The notes beneath the pieces are model-generated. The model was not told where the DNA came from. It saw only the letters and a program-made list of their open reading frames with translations, and made no database searches. A stretch of 64,000 bases of DNA from Ephemerocybe angulata. Lineage: Eukaryota; Basidiomycota; Agaricomycetes; Agaricales; Psathyrellaceae. The DNA is taken from the NCBI GenBank assembly GCA_013368325.1, contig JAACJK010000164.1:310001-374000 (forward strand), in the 5' to 3' direction. Below, in pieces: positions 1 through 10,597 of the stretch. How positions within the stretch are numbered: position 1 is the stretch's first letter; each line of letters opens with the position of its first letter. A program made the translations under genes and the position numbers.

Positions 1-56
1 ATCGGTCAAGAAATATATCAAGTTCCCACTGCGTGTCAAGAGGTACCGCTGGTCCT

Positions 57-1639
57 TTATCTGTACCGCGTCCTGTTAGCGGAGAGGGCGACAAAGATGG
101 GCGGGTACGCACTCCTGAAGACTCGCAAGACGGCATATTCGAAGCTATCTTTCGGCGTCCTGTCACCCCTGACAAAAATGGCGTGACTCCGTGTCCGGTC
201 GCCAATGAAGTCCATCATCGACTTGTGATAGGTCACATAGGGAGAAGTATGATCTTCGGGGGGCGGGATGCGGATAAGAGAGCGAAGGTTCCCGAGGAGG
301 TGCTCTGCCTCTCCCGGAGTGGTCTCAAGGAGCTGCCGAGCGAAGAAGGCTGGGAGGCGACGTTCGCCGCTGAACCCCCCGTCATGGACAATGCAAGCTT
401 GGGTCACATAGATCCACCTGGCCGCTTGCTGTGGATCGGGACTGGACTTTAGAATGTAGGTGTAGAGCGCGTCCAATGGCTCAAAAGGACCGGGTCCCCG
501 TAAGACAGGGCGGAGCTTCATGGCAGAGTCGAGTTGTAGAGGCGGTGGGTTTGGGCCTTCTTGGATGAATCTGATTATCGTGGCCGCATAGACGAACTGC
601 CCAGATGCATCTTCCACGAGTAGCTGTATGGCCTTGTCACCCGGCCACGACTGGGGAAGGTTGTAAACCCGACGTATCTCTGCGAATTTGGCTCGAAGGA
701 AGAGGGCGATGTCGGAATCGGGGTCGTACTTGTCGTCCAGGAAAATCTCGGCTGTGATATCTTTGGCTTCCTCAGAGAAGAAGTCAGAGATAACGCGCTC
801 CGGACGACTAGAAACTATAATCCGGAACGGAAACGCGCTGTCGTCTGCTGCTTGCTTGAGAGCAAACAGGACTACATGTTGCTCGCTGGCGGGAGAACGA
901 TCTGCTCTCTCCCTTCTAACGAAAGTTTCCAGGCCACATTCGTCGAGTCCATCAATGATAATGACCTTCGGCAGGACGGAATCTCTCGTGTCCTTGGCGC
1001 GGCCTTCCCGAAGCGGTTTTAGAATAAGCGCCTCGAGTTGTTCACCAAGGCGAAGGTTGAGGACGGCAGGGTCCCTATCGATATGACTCAGCATTCGCTG
1101 TCCGAAGTCGGCCAGGGTAGGGTGTTGTCCGAGCTGATATGCAATGGTTCTGATGAAGCATCCCTTGTGCCGCCTGTTGAGCGCCCCCGAGAAGGACGAG
1201 AAAAAGAAACTTGCAGCAAGGATTCCTTGCTCTTTGCATGCCTCCGCCACCGACCCAGCAATCGCTGTCTTCCCCGACCCCGCGGGTCCCGATATCCACA
1301 TCATCTTCTTGGGCTGGGCGTCTGCGTCTCCTTGAGATATCCAGCTCAGGATCTCCTCCTGCACGGCAACTCTGGTTTCTGGGTGACATTTCGGAGCGTC
1401 GCAGCGCTCGTCAGAGTTGTGTAAAGCACCCGGTGCTATCTTCTCTTCTAATCCTACATCGAGAGAAGGGCGGTCAGCCCGAGTGGTAGAGACTCATATC
1501 TACCAGACAACTCACGCTCAAGTGGACTTTTCGACGACTGTCCGCGGTGAATGTGTTGCGTAATATTCGGCTGTTGGATCACGGTGAGGTTGTCGACAGT
1601 AAAATTCTGAGCCTTTTCGAAGTAGCTGGTGTTCGACAT
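57..1639 (-). CDS. NACHT-domain NTPase (fungal NLR-like protein)
   Basis: A two-exon gene of about 506 residues (exons 1639-1516 and 1453-57). The 62-base intron runs from GTGAG to TAG and the frame continues across it. The second exon carries a Walker A motif (GPAGSGKT), a Walker B motif (VIIIDGLDECG) and a downstream 'SSRPE' sensor, the layout of NACHT NTPases in fungal NOD-like receptors. The N-terminus (SYFEKAQNFTV) and the segment just before the P-loop (CHPETRVAVQEEI) are typical of Agaricomycete NACHT proteins. I chose the ATG at 1639 because it sits directly before the conserved N-terminal block; the frame stays open further upstream, to 1822. The protein stops shortly after the post-NACHT helical region, with no visible C-terminal repeats. 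Such proteins are thought to act in self/non-self or stress signalling; the ligand is unknown. The last 30 or so residues fit the family poorly, so the C-terminus may be frameshifted or missing an exon. Confidence 0.85.
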
Positions 1640-1873
1640 CGACTCGTGAGGTAGGAGGCGGTATGGTGCTAACCAGCTCTCAGAGTCCTCAGCGGCGACA
1701 TGAGGCAACTTGAGCGGCTGTGGATTCTCCCTGTCAGATGCGACGCTTTCCCGGCGAATACCGGTGGTTGGTGGGAAACACATCATTTTTGGGCGCTTAA
1801 TCATTTCGAATGGATAGTACAAGGGACTGGGCTTATCCTACAGGCCTACAAGCCTACAAGGTCGTGACAGGTC

Positions 1874-2008
1874 TCACTGATTCCCCGCATTTGGCTGAAA
1901 CCTTAAGATCGGCTTCTGCACGACGGCCGACCTGTCCCCGATATCTTCAACCGGAACCGCAAGTTCAAACTCAAACGCTCTTATCAAAACGAACAGAAGG
2001 GCTTTCAT
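1874..2008 (-). pseudogene. Cytochrome P450 C-terminal relict
   Basis: The minus strand encodes 44 residues beginning MKALLFVLIRAFEFEL and ending just before a stop. This matches the segment after the heme-binding loop of basidiomycete P450s, where the chain runs 'EMKALLF-LIRAFEFELAVP...'. No heme-binding Cys motif, EXXR helix or oxygen-binding helix is found upstream. The match starts abruptly at the Met, which suggests a last exon stranded by rearrangement. It lies between the NACHT gene and a small inverted-repeat element. It is too short to be functional. Confidence 0.6.
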
Positions 2009-2566
2009 TCTATGAAGAGTACCCATTGTGGGTAATTTTTGAATATAAGGTTGTGCCCGGGGACAGAGATAGCAAGCAGTCAACGACAGAGAACTGATTG
2101 TGACCGGCGACTAGGAACGTCGGTATCTCTGGGACATTGAGAGCGCGCTTCTCCATTGTTCCATTTATTCTCTTGTTATTCTCATCCCTCACTTCGCTGG
2201 CTGGTGAGATCAGAACATGGATCTCCGAGGACGAGTGACATCGCTTACCTGAGTATGGGCGGCTAGCTGAGCGAGATGCTGAAGCGAGACAGGCCAGAAA
2301 TACCATGGAAAGAGAATTGCTTGAAAGGAGCCAAGCCGAGCTGAGGAAGACTGGTCAGGTTGTCAAAAGCCCTTTGAAGAATAACAACATCCTCACCCTC
2401 CTCTTGCGTACGCCACAGATCACGGACCACCAGCGTATGAGCGATGCTGATTCTCTCATAGATTCCCAGAATAACGATTGTACCCGTCTGGACCAGTCCA
2501 ATCACATCCAATGACATACAGCTCAGCGCTCAGCCCGGGTAACACATTAATGACAGTTTCGTCCCC

Positions 2567-3282
2567 ATATTCTTGGGATAATTCAATTTGGGAACCCCCC
2601 TTCCCCGGGGAATCCCAGGGTTTCTCAATAAGCTATTGAGAAACCCCCTGCCGTCACCTTGACAGGGTGCCGAAGATATCATGATGGCTGGACATGGAGG
2701 CCCGAAATCGTGGGCACGGCGGGGCGCTGATGTCCAAATGCGGAAAGGGCGCGCGGGAAACCGCCTCTATGCAAAGCTAGGAGGGCGATTGTCCAGGAGG
2801 ACTTGCCATACCCGAGCTAAACTATCCATTATAAACCCTCTCTATCTCGTACCTCCCAGTATATATCATTTTCCTGGTGAAATACCGAGTTAATAGGCAA
2901 GCTACGTCTGATTAGATTAGAATCATTAGATTTTTACTACCAGTGAATCGGATTAGGGATTTGACACTCTGGGCACCATATCGTTGCTGTATAGCTATTC
3001 TATTGGGCCAGGATGTGTATATATATGCTGTGGTGGGGTTCACGTTTGAGCTTACGGATTTACGGGCTTCAAACATGCTGGAGGCTGAAATCTTGCCTTT
3101 GATCTCCTCCGCATCAGCGCGCCTACCCGCTCATCAGGCGCTGACCATCACCGTTCCGGACCATCCACGGCCGACTTGGTCAAGCTTTGGCAAACAAAAA
3201 TCCATCAATTGTACCCAAACTTGCATCAAACGGAGGTTTTAGGGGGAAGGGGGGTTCCTCAATTGAATTATCCATATTCTTG
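2567..3282. mobile_element. Non-autonomous inverted-repeat DNA transposon (MITE-like) with 9-bp target duplication
   Basis: The element body runs from 2576 to 3273 (698 bp). Its ends are inverted repeats of about 31 bases starting GGATAATTCAATT and ending in a C-rich run (GGAACCCCCCTTCCCC), with only two mismatches between the ends. It is flanked on both sides by the direct repeat ATATTCTTG (2567-2575 and 3274-3282). Perfect 9-bp duplications are typical of Mutator-like elements, so a MULE-type MITE is the simplest reading, but the superfamily is inferred from duplication length alone. No transposase frame is present. Confidence 0.85.
2618..2646. repeat. Perfect 13-bp hairpin inside the left end of the MITE
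   Basis: GGGTTTCTCAATA is followed by a 3-base spacer (AGC) and its exact reverse complement. It lies about 40 bases inside the left terminal repeat of the 698-bp element and may be a subterminal structural motif. Confidence 0.8.
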
Positions 3283-3971
3283 CACGCCTTTCCAAAGGAT
3301 AGCAACTATTTTAAGAGTTGTAAGAAGATGCTGCTTTGGGTACTAGGGTGTCAAGTGAAGATAGATTGGCATCGTTCGGAACAGAAGGTCCAGGCGGAGC
3401 GGGAATATTCTGGCCGTCGTGCGCATCTCGGGGAGCTGATGCACCTGAGCGACGCAAAAAGCAAAGACACGCACACAGCTTAAGCCCTGGTGGCCCCAGT
3501 CTAAGACGGCGGCGCAAAAGAGTCAAAGCAGCAAAAGGTTTACGGGTGACGCGTCCCACTGCGCGACTGACGACATGCCCTGATCTCCGAAGACTAACTC
3601 GGCGAGTCCTGCAGGTTGCGGAATTGCTTCACTAGCCTGTCAAGGTCATATTATTCCAAGACCGGGTCAAGCCTTCCGGCTCGAGGATCTGTGGAAACCA
3701 AGTTTTCTGGAGGGGACAGTCTTGAACCAGCGCACTGATGGGATGACTCGCTGAGAGAAAGCACCCGCATTCCCGAGTTGCGGCCATTACAGCCGTTGAA
3801 CCACAGGTCCGTGTAAAGACAGTGTGGTAACCGGAATAAGATGGCACCCCTTTCCCGATCTGAACGCATCATCGCTGCAAACCCGAAGCGCCCATCAGGG
3901 GCTCCTTAACTCGGACGACCACCTCTCTTTCTCGTCCTCCTCCTCCTAGGTTCGGTTGAATCCACGACCTA
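3283..3971. other. Intergenic stretch without recognisable gene
   Basis: Several short open frames exist on both strands, but none has splice-supported continuity or a family signature. It separates the inverted-repeat element from the TRIC-like gene and probably contains that gene's promoter. Confidence 0.5.
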
Positions 3972-5107
3972 ATGGCAGCACTCGTTATATCACCTCTGGT
4001 CGAAGTCTTCCGATGGAGCTTGCAACCCATTGCACCATTCACTTGGTTTGGTTTCCCTATCAGCACTCTTGATGTCGTCGCCACCTTCCGACTATGCCTT
4101 GTGCTGCGTCAAATTCGGGAGCTGATACAGTCTACGCATATTGCGAAGAAACTTCCAGGCGAGATTGAAGAGCAGTCGTTTGCCAAACGCCTTGCAACAA
4201 CGTTGCTCGTTGTATACGGCGGCGAGGCCATCACAGGTACCGTCCTCCTTTCAACTTTGCGCAGTTACATCGCGGACGCATCGCTCATCAAGTGAACAGC
4301 CCCAATGCTCGGTATCCCACCTTCGTTCATGGTGTCTGGCATTGTGCCAGCGATGTACGCAACTGTCCAAGCCATCGTAGATGCCCTCCCCTCGGTCCCT
4401 GAGATCTCCGCCCAGCTCGAAATCCCGCTCTCCATCGTTGACGGTATAACTCGCGCCTACCTCCTCTGCAACCTCATCCCACCCACCGTAACGACCAACT
4501 CCTCATCGCTCATCGCCTCCTCCCCCTGGACCCTGCTCGTCACGTCCCTCGTACGTCAAACCTCAATTCAATCACTCCACGCGTTAGGCTCCTAACCCAA
4601 ACCGACCGAATGCGGCTAACCCCTTTCCTCCCCGCACCTTTAGATCACCGCCAACGCAGGGTTCTTCTTCGTCAACCTCTTCTCCTTCCTCAACCCGACA
4701 CCTCTCACGGTCCAAACACCCCCAGAGCTCAAGGCCTACGGCTGGACGACGACCGACCTGTGGTGCGCCCCTGCTGGAACGGCGCTCTACGCGCTCCTCA
4801 CACACGCGCAGCCGTTCTGGGCTGACTTGCACATCCTTATCTACGAGGCTCTCCTCGGAAGCGGGGCAACTCAAGTCCAGAGTGAGAAGCCTACTGGGGT
4901 CCAGCCTGTGGACCCCGAAACGGCGCGGGCGATCGTTGCCGTGCTTTTGTCGGGACTGTTCGTTGGGAAGACGGCCAAGAACTTTGGGCTTTGGCCTCAG
5001 CCAGTTGTGAAGGCTGCGAAGAAAGGTGCGCTGCTGTGGCTTATATTTGAGGTTACTTGATAGGCTGACCCTGTCTTTTAGTCAAAGCCAAGGCGAAGAC
5101 TCAGTAG
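3972..5107 (+). CDS. Multi-pass membrane protein, TRIC-channel-like
   Basis: Four exons (3972-4236, 4300-4550, 4644-5025, 5082-5107) join in frame and end in a short lysine-rich tail (KAKAKTQ). The protein has about six or seven hydrophobic segments. The central part (GGEAIT, then PPSFM, then a buried segment and SIVDGITRAYLLCN) resembles the repeated three-helix architecture of trimeric intracellular cation channels, including the small-residue helix followed by a Pro-Pro turn and a basic residue in the second repeat (VDGITRA). The basic C-terminus fits an ER or nuclear-envelope protein. The TRIC assignment is from pattern memory and is tentative; the gene itself is well supported by three consistent introns. 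It converges on the secreted-protein gene next door, leaving 333 bases between the stops. Confidence 0.75.
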
Positions 5108-5440
5108 ATGAGGCATTTCATTCACACTGCAACGAACCTTTCATGACCATTTGACGCCCGCGACGTACTTCCGTTGCTGATCCTCACAACCTTCGAATCT
5201 GATACTCACATACACGGAGTCGTAAGCGATGTAGAATGACTGTATTAACGATACCCAGATAGATAGAATGAACGCTAGCTGGACAGAACCAATTCTGATA
5301 CAAAGCCCAAACGCATAGGCCAGAAGGAAGATAAACAACTGATAAGTAAATGAAGTCCAAGATTGATAACACAACACAGATAGCGAACTCGAAGCAAACC
5401 ACCCTTCCACCTGGTGATCAGATTGCCCTCTATCGCGAGC

Positions 5441-6436
5441 CTAAGCATTCTTGCAGTACCCGTCGCTCCTAATGACGAAGTTGATTGTCCCATCGCCAAT
5501 CTGACTCTGCCCACCAACATTAGTGGACTCCCTAACGGTATGGCACTTGGTGAAAAGAGCGCAGGTGAGCTGCGGGCTGTGGTCTTTGCCGTTAATGTCG
5601 TTGTAAGCTGAATATTGACTCCAGTCAGCATCCTCGATTCGAAACGTAGAACATGAAAGGAAAACTGAACGCACTGTTGATGAATCCACACCCTTGAACG
5701 CTGTTGCACATTGCCTTGCAATCTACAAACCAAAGTCTATTAGCACGCCGGTAATGAGGAGGAGTAATCTGAGGAAAGCCCTACCATCGATGGTGTCAAC
5801 CAGTCCGAAGGTCAGATAATCACCAGCCTCAGTAGCCCCAATCTCATTCAAGAACGTAGGCGTGTACCCGCCCTCGTTTCCAGGGCCAGGACCAACAGGG
5901 ACCGAGCTCGAGGCGCTCGAGGTCGGCGAAGTCGAAGACGAGGACGAGGACGAGGACGCAGGGGTAGGCGTGGTCGAAGCACTGTCAGTCGTGGTGACGG
6001 TGACGCTGTCCGTAACGGTCGCAGTCACAGTCGCAGTGGTCGTAGTCGTAGCAGTGGTCGTCGTCGTCGTGGTAGACCCCACAGGCGGCGGCCTCGGGCA
6101 CTGTAGCTGCTTCGGGTACCTCGAGAGGACCTTACAGATAGGCTACAACCCCGCATAGTAGTAGCGTCAGTTACAAGGTAAATGGACACCCATGCGACAG
6201 GAGTTAAAACGTACCCCGGAAAGACAAGGCAGCTTGGGGTGCCTCTCGGGGTGCCTCCCGAAGTACCATCCTGGCTTTGCGCCGGGCTGTCCTGGGCGCT
6301 TGGGCGCGCCAAAGAAGTTTTGTCGGCTCAGGTCGAAGCCGATGGCGCTCGTCGCGGGGTCGATGGAGGGGATCGCGACGGCGGTGGACGCGCTGAGGAG
6401 GATCGCAGTCAGGAGGGTGGTGAAAGTGAGCTTCAT
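5441..6436 (-). CDS. Small secreted 'fruit-body specific'-like protein, Ser/Thr-rich linker (paralogue 1)
   Basis: Four exons (6436-6215, 6100-5785, 5722-5675, 5607-5441) give 250 residues. There is a signal peptide (MKLTFTTLLTAILLSASTAVA), a mature N-terminal block with the motif PGQPGAKPGWYFG, a long Thr/Val/Ser-rich linker (about residues 80-135), and a C-terminal Cys-rich domain starting CKAMCNSVQGC and containing YNDINGKD and LTCALFTKC. This domain order matches a secreted Agaricomycete family annotated elsewhere as fruit-body specific proteins; the biochemical role is unknown. Intron positions and phases of the last two introns are identical to those of the neighbour at 7287-8208, including a 48-base third exon in both, so the two are tandem duplicates. 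The linker is probably O-glycosylated. Confidence 0.88.
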
Positions 6437-6561
6437 GCTGATAAAGTAAGTAACGAAGAACGGGTGGATGAAGTGAAAGGCTGTTTGGTGCTATATGAAA
6501 GAGGAAGTCGAGTATGGAGAACTGGGACTCGATGTTGCAAATAATCGCTCTTCGTCTCGAA

Positions 6562-6568
6562 CTTTATA
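6562..6568 (-). promoter_or_regulatory. TATA box of secreted-protein gene 1
   Basis: TATAAAG on the minus strand, about 125 bases upstream of the ATG at 6436, a normal position for a fungal TATA element. The paralogue has an equivalent site. Confidence 0.45.
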
Positions 6569-7286
6569 GCAGAACCTTCCACAGGCCACGAACACCAAGC
6601 GCACGCCTTCGCCGCCCTTTGGCTGAGAAGATACACGATGTCCCGATATGCATCATCGGGCTCGGAACGAGAAGCGCAGGCGGAACGTCATGAGACGATA
6701 TTACATACCAGTCTCAGAGAAGTCGGTCCTTCCCCGGCGAACGATGGGCAGATGGTACCTGCACTCCGCTATTCCCTCATCAAGTCCGCGCTCGACGCAC
6801 GCGCAGGGGTTCAGCTTCGTCTTCTCGCCCTGTCGATGATGACAGGCCTGACATTTTCGAGTAAACGGCCCAACAAGTATCTCCTATTTAGGGAGTCCGA
6901 AAATGTCAGTGGGTTAGGCGAGGATTTCGGGGAGACGCTCACAATTGAACGGTGTGAACTTGTTCGGTATTTGGATAATGGATAGGCGGGAAGGCTTCCT
7001 CAGATCTTTGTTTAGCGGAACATCACAGATTAAGGCAAGGGTATATTCAGAACCAGCGGGTCGATCGAAAACAACGGCGCCACAGGATGAAGATCCAAAG
7101 AACAAGGACACTCGAAACCGCATAGTCAAAAGGCCTAGAACACCGAGATTAAAGCGTCAATACCGCCTCGAAGCCACACACTAACACGATAACTATCCAG
7201 CCATATAATCAAAGATCAGAAGTCCAAAAACAAGAGAAGGCAATCCCGTCCTAGTCCCTCTTCGAAAAGCGAGTAAGAAAACGCGA
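6569..7286. other. Intergenic region between the tandem secreted-protein genes
   Basis: About 850 bases separate the stop of paralogue 2 from the start of paralogue 1. No coding frame is supported. It should hold the upstream regulatory region of paralogue 1 and the 3' end of paralogue 2. Confidence 0.5.
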
Positions 7287-8208
7287 CTATTTCTTACACC
7301 ACCCATCGCTGCTCTTGATGTAATTAACACTCCCGTTCGGCTGAGTTTGTCCACCGGTGTTAGTCGCGTCCGTTGAAGTGTGACACAGCTTGTACAGCGA
7401 GCAAGTAAGCTGCGGACTCCCGTCTTTGCCGTTCACATCGTAATAGGCTGAGAGGCAAATAGAGAGGTGGAGAGAAGGGTCGTTTAGTTAGCTATTTGCG
7501 GCGCTTCAACAGATATGATCCTCGACTTACTATTTGCGAACGTGCATTCTGGAATCGAGTTACACATGGCCTTGCAGTCTGCGATACGTATCATCAGATC
7601 AGCGAAAGGTCGCTTGCCTTACATAAATATCACACATACCTGCGACTGTATCGACCAAGCCAAAGGTCAGGTAGTCTGCAGCTTGGGTAGCACCAGTGAA
7701 GTTATGGAAAGTATTCGTATAGCCGTCAGTTGGGGTAGGAGGACCCGGAGGAGGGGGAGGAGCAGGGGGCCAATTCGGGGGAGGGGGCCAGTGAGGAGGA
7801 GGGGGCGGCCATGTAGGCCATGTAGGCCACGGAGGCCAGTGTGGGGGCGGGGGCGGTGGAGGGGGCTTCGGGCATTGTATAATCCAAGGGAACCACGGAA
7901 GAACTGTGCAAATAGGCTACTCGGAGTCAGCGATTATTGCCAAAGAAGTGTAAAATAGAGAACAAATAAGTACGTACTCCATGCAAGCAGGGAAGCCAAG
8001 GGAAGAGCCAAGGGAAGTTACCGTAGTACCATCCTGGTTTGGCTCCAGGCTGCCATGGCTTGATTGGGCCTGCGCCGTAGAAGTTTTTGGCGCTCATGTC
8101 GACCCCGCCAAAGATGGATATGGGGTCGACTTCGACGGCCGCAGGGGCTGCAGCGACTGAGATGGCGCCCACCGCCATGGCGGTGGTCAGAAGGGTAGAA
8201 AATTTCAT
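7287..8208 (-). CDS. Small secreted 'fruit-body specific'-like protein, Pro/Trp-rich linker (paralogue 2)
   Basis: Four exons (8208-7974, 7903-7640, 7578-7531, 7447-7287) give 235 residues. A signal peptide (MKFSTLLTTAMAVGAISVAAA) leads into a block with PWQPGAKPGWYYG, then FPWLFPWLP, then a proline/tryptophan-rich linker of WPPPPP-, WPTWPTWP-type repeats, then the conserved Cys-rich domain (CKAMCNSIPEC, YYDVNGKDGSPQLTC, SSDGWCKK). The Cys-rich domain and gene structure match the neighbour at 5441-6436, but the linker is completely different. The first intron donor could be placed three or four bases either side; the chosen site (phase 1) keeps the frame and extends the FPWL-like pattern into exon 2. 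Secretion is clear; function is unknown, probably cell-wall or surface related. Confidence 0.87.
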
Positions 8209-8290
8209 CGTCCGAGGAGCTAGAAGGGTTTCCAGAAGCCAACGAATGAGATGTTCGGAGACCTTGGAGTTTACTCATGTCTTTCCGCGC

Positions 8291-8297
8291 TTTTATA
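8291..8297 (-). promoter_or_regulatory. TATA box of secreted-protein gene 2
   Basis: TATAAAA on the minus strand about 85 bases upstream of the ATG at 8208. Both paralogues keep a TATA element, which fits strong, regulated expression. Confidence 0.5.
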
Positions 8298-9002
8298 GTT
8301 GTAAAAGTCTGCGAACTCGAGGCCATTATTTCGACGATCCGAAATCAGGGCGGTCGATGCTGTAACAGTTAAAATTGAATAGCCTTCTTGAAGGTTCGGA
8401 CACCCATGAGGTGATTGAAAGGGACTTCGAGGTAAAGATCAAACATCCTGTCCGATGGTATTTTGAAAAAAGTTGAATGAGGCTGTCAGGAGTACGCGTT
8501 GGTTTCGTTCAAGCCCTGGTGCAACGCGACGCGCTGAAAGTATTTGCAGGATGGGACTAGCTGCTCTGCTTAACCTTTGGATTTTGGATTTTGAACCCTT
8601 TGGAGTGGAGTTCCACCGAGCGCTTACGCGTCTTTCATTGAGAGAAGAGGAGATCTGCGCGAATTCACGACTGTCAATTGATAATGGATATCAGAAGCGC
8701 CGGACACCTCTCGAACATCAGGAACCCATACCTTTGCCTCTCAAACCCCGCCAACCTACTCAGCATTAGGAGAAAGGGGGTCTCTGAGTTACTTATACGA
8801 GCAGTATCTCTCAAGCACGGCAGCCATTGTATCTTTGGGATGGTGGTGGTTCGAGAGCAAGCGATAAGGTGGGATCAAGCCAAGCGCTGGGAATCATTAG
8901 ATAATGTTTTCTCACATTATTCGCCGCCCAAGCCGAGACCGGGGCGTTGGCGACGCGTTCTCTCTACCACCACCTCTCAGCTTTCCGATACCTCTGTCCG
9001 TG

Positions 9003-9806
9003 ATGGAAGACAAACGCGACAGCCCAGTTAGACGGTTTCTTACCACTGTCACGCACACGTCGGCCCCTTTCATCACCACATTTGTCCTCATCCATCTCTC
9101 TGCACCGATTCTCGCCAATGTTGGCGGATCTTCCTTGGCCTCGAGTACAATGGCAAGTCAAACATATCCACAACTTGTCTACAGGACCTGACATATGTCA
9201 CGAAAACTTTCCGTGCTTCTCTCCACCCAGCTTCTTGGCCGGGAATACTATCAAACGCCCTTCGCCGAAAAGGCGCTCGTTCTTGGCCCAATCACCGCAC
9301 ACATAGTCAGCGCGACACTCAAGCGGCTTCTGTCTTCTAAACCTTCGACGGAGCCCAGACGCTGGCGGAGCCCTCTCAGCGTAACAGGATACGCTGTCGC
9401 TCTCCTTTACCTCCCCGTCCACTACCTTACGCACCGGGTCCACCCTGCGCAGGAGGCAGCGCCCATTCTCGCGGTCGGGCCCTCGGAGCTGGACTTCGAG
9501 TTTGTGAAGCACGGGCTGCAGACGTGGCCCGTTCGGAGCTGGCTCATCTACGGGGGCTTGACGATGCTTACCGTCTTCCACATGTCGTTCGGTGCTGGGA
9601 TCATTTGGAACAGGTGGATGAAGCCGCTTCTTCCCACTGTTAGCATCGGGAGTACGAAGACGAGGAACCGCTTGGTGTTTGGGGGCCTGGCGCTCCCTGC
9701 GCTAACGGGGCTGTATTTTATGTCGAAAGAGCCGGTGTTGACGTTCTCGTCGACTCTGACTCGATATACCGCGTCGTACTTGACGTCCTCGATTTATCGT
9801 CTCTGA
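9003..9806 (+). CDS. MCP1: MCP1-like mitochondrial outer-membrane protein (DUF1691 / Mcp1 TM domain)
   Basis: Two exons (9003-9152, 9231-9806) give 241 residues. The first exon carries HTSAPFITTFVLIHLSAPI and the second, after a hydrophobic stretch, GPITAHIVS, then a long loop and YGGLTMLTVFHMSFGAGII. Paired His-containing membrane helices with this spacing are the hallmark of the Mcp1 transmembrane domain, a heme-binding-like four- to five-helix fold. In yeast Mcp1 is a mitochondrial outer-membrane protein that suppresses ERMES defects and works with Vps13 in lipid supply. The intron uses a GC donor (ATG|GCAAGT) with a normal CAG acceptor; no GT donor nearby keeps the frame. The family call is from motif recognition. 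Confidence 0.78.
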
Positions 9807-10597
9807 GGCTGAGCTCAATATACCACGCGCTTTGCAAGCTGCTCACCCGGGGTACTATGTGGCCGCATGGCGGGGTTACTTCATAAAGATGAGAAGACGG
9901 ATGTTCTGTATCCGATGTGTATCAGGCCGGAAGTTAGGTGTTGAAAATCGGAAGTCCTCGATCCGTCGGGACCAAAGTGAAAAGTATATCCTTTGTCAGG
10001 ACTAATTCTGAAAACCCTAGATCTGGAACAAGCGAAGCCAATCTTCCTGAGTTTCTCAAGGATTGGCGGATATCAGATCTCCGAAGGGTGGAACGGGTTT
10101 GTAAGGCGGCGACAGACGAGGAAGGCTCAGAGGCCGCCATCGTGTTTCTAATATTTGATGATGGCCTTCCTCTTGCCATTCTTGCTCAAGCTCAAATGCT
10201 AATGCAACTTTGAATCAGAGGTATAGTTTAAGGTTACCCCGCAGGGGCCTGCCGCCTGTCGTTCTTTGAGGGAGAGGTAGAAAAAAGAAGTCAGGTTGTA
10301 CTTCCGGACAGTAAGGAGTCGGGGAGAACGTGTAGATTATAACTATAAGATTTCGTGCCATTTCCACGTCGAAAGCACTGAGCAGGCGAGTCAGATGTGA
10401 CTCTGGGAGGGAGCTTCAACCTGAAGTTGGGGTTCTGTATGACGTCACGCGCTGCACATACACGTGGATTTGGCGTGATCTCGATTTGACGCGTTCAATT
10501 GAGTGCGGAGTTCAACCGCTCAACTTGCTCTTGACGCCCATCTCCCATGCCAACCCTTTACCTTGTATCCCATTCATAACGACGCCTATCGTAAACC
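9807..10597. other. Intergenic region upstream of SPC24
   Basis: No supported gene. Short frames near 9934-10213 exist on both strands but lack splice or family support. The distal part should be the SPC24 promoter. Confidence 0.5.

Noticed and set aside
2263..2517. Minus-strand 84-codon frame next to the P450 relict
   Set aside because: Starts plausibly and might be an exon of a small gene, but no family and no confident downstream exon was found.
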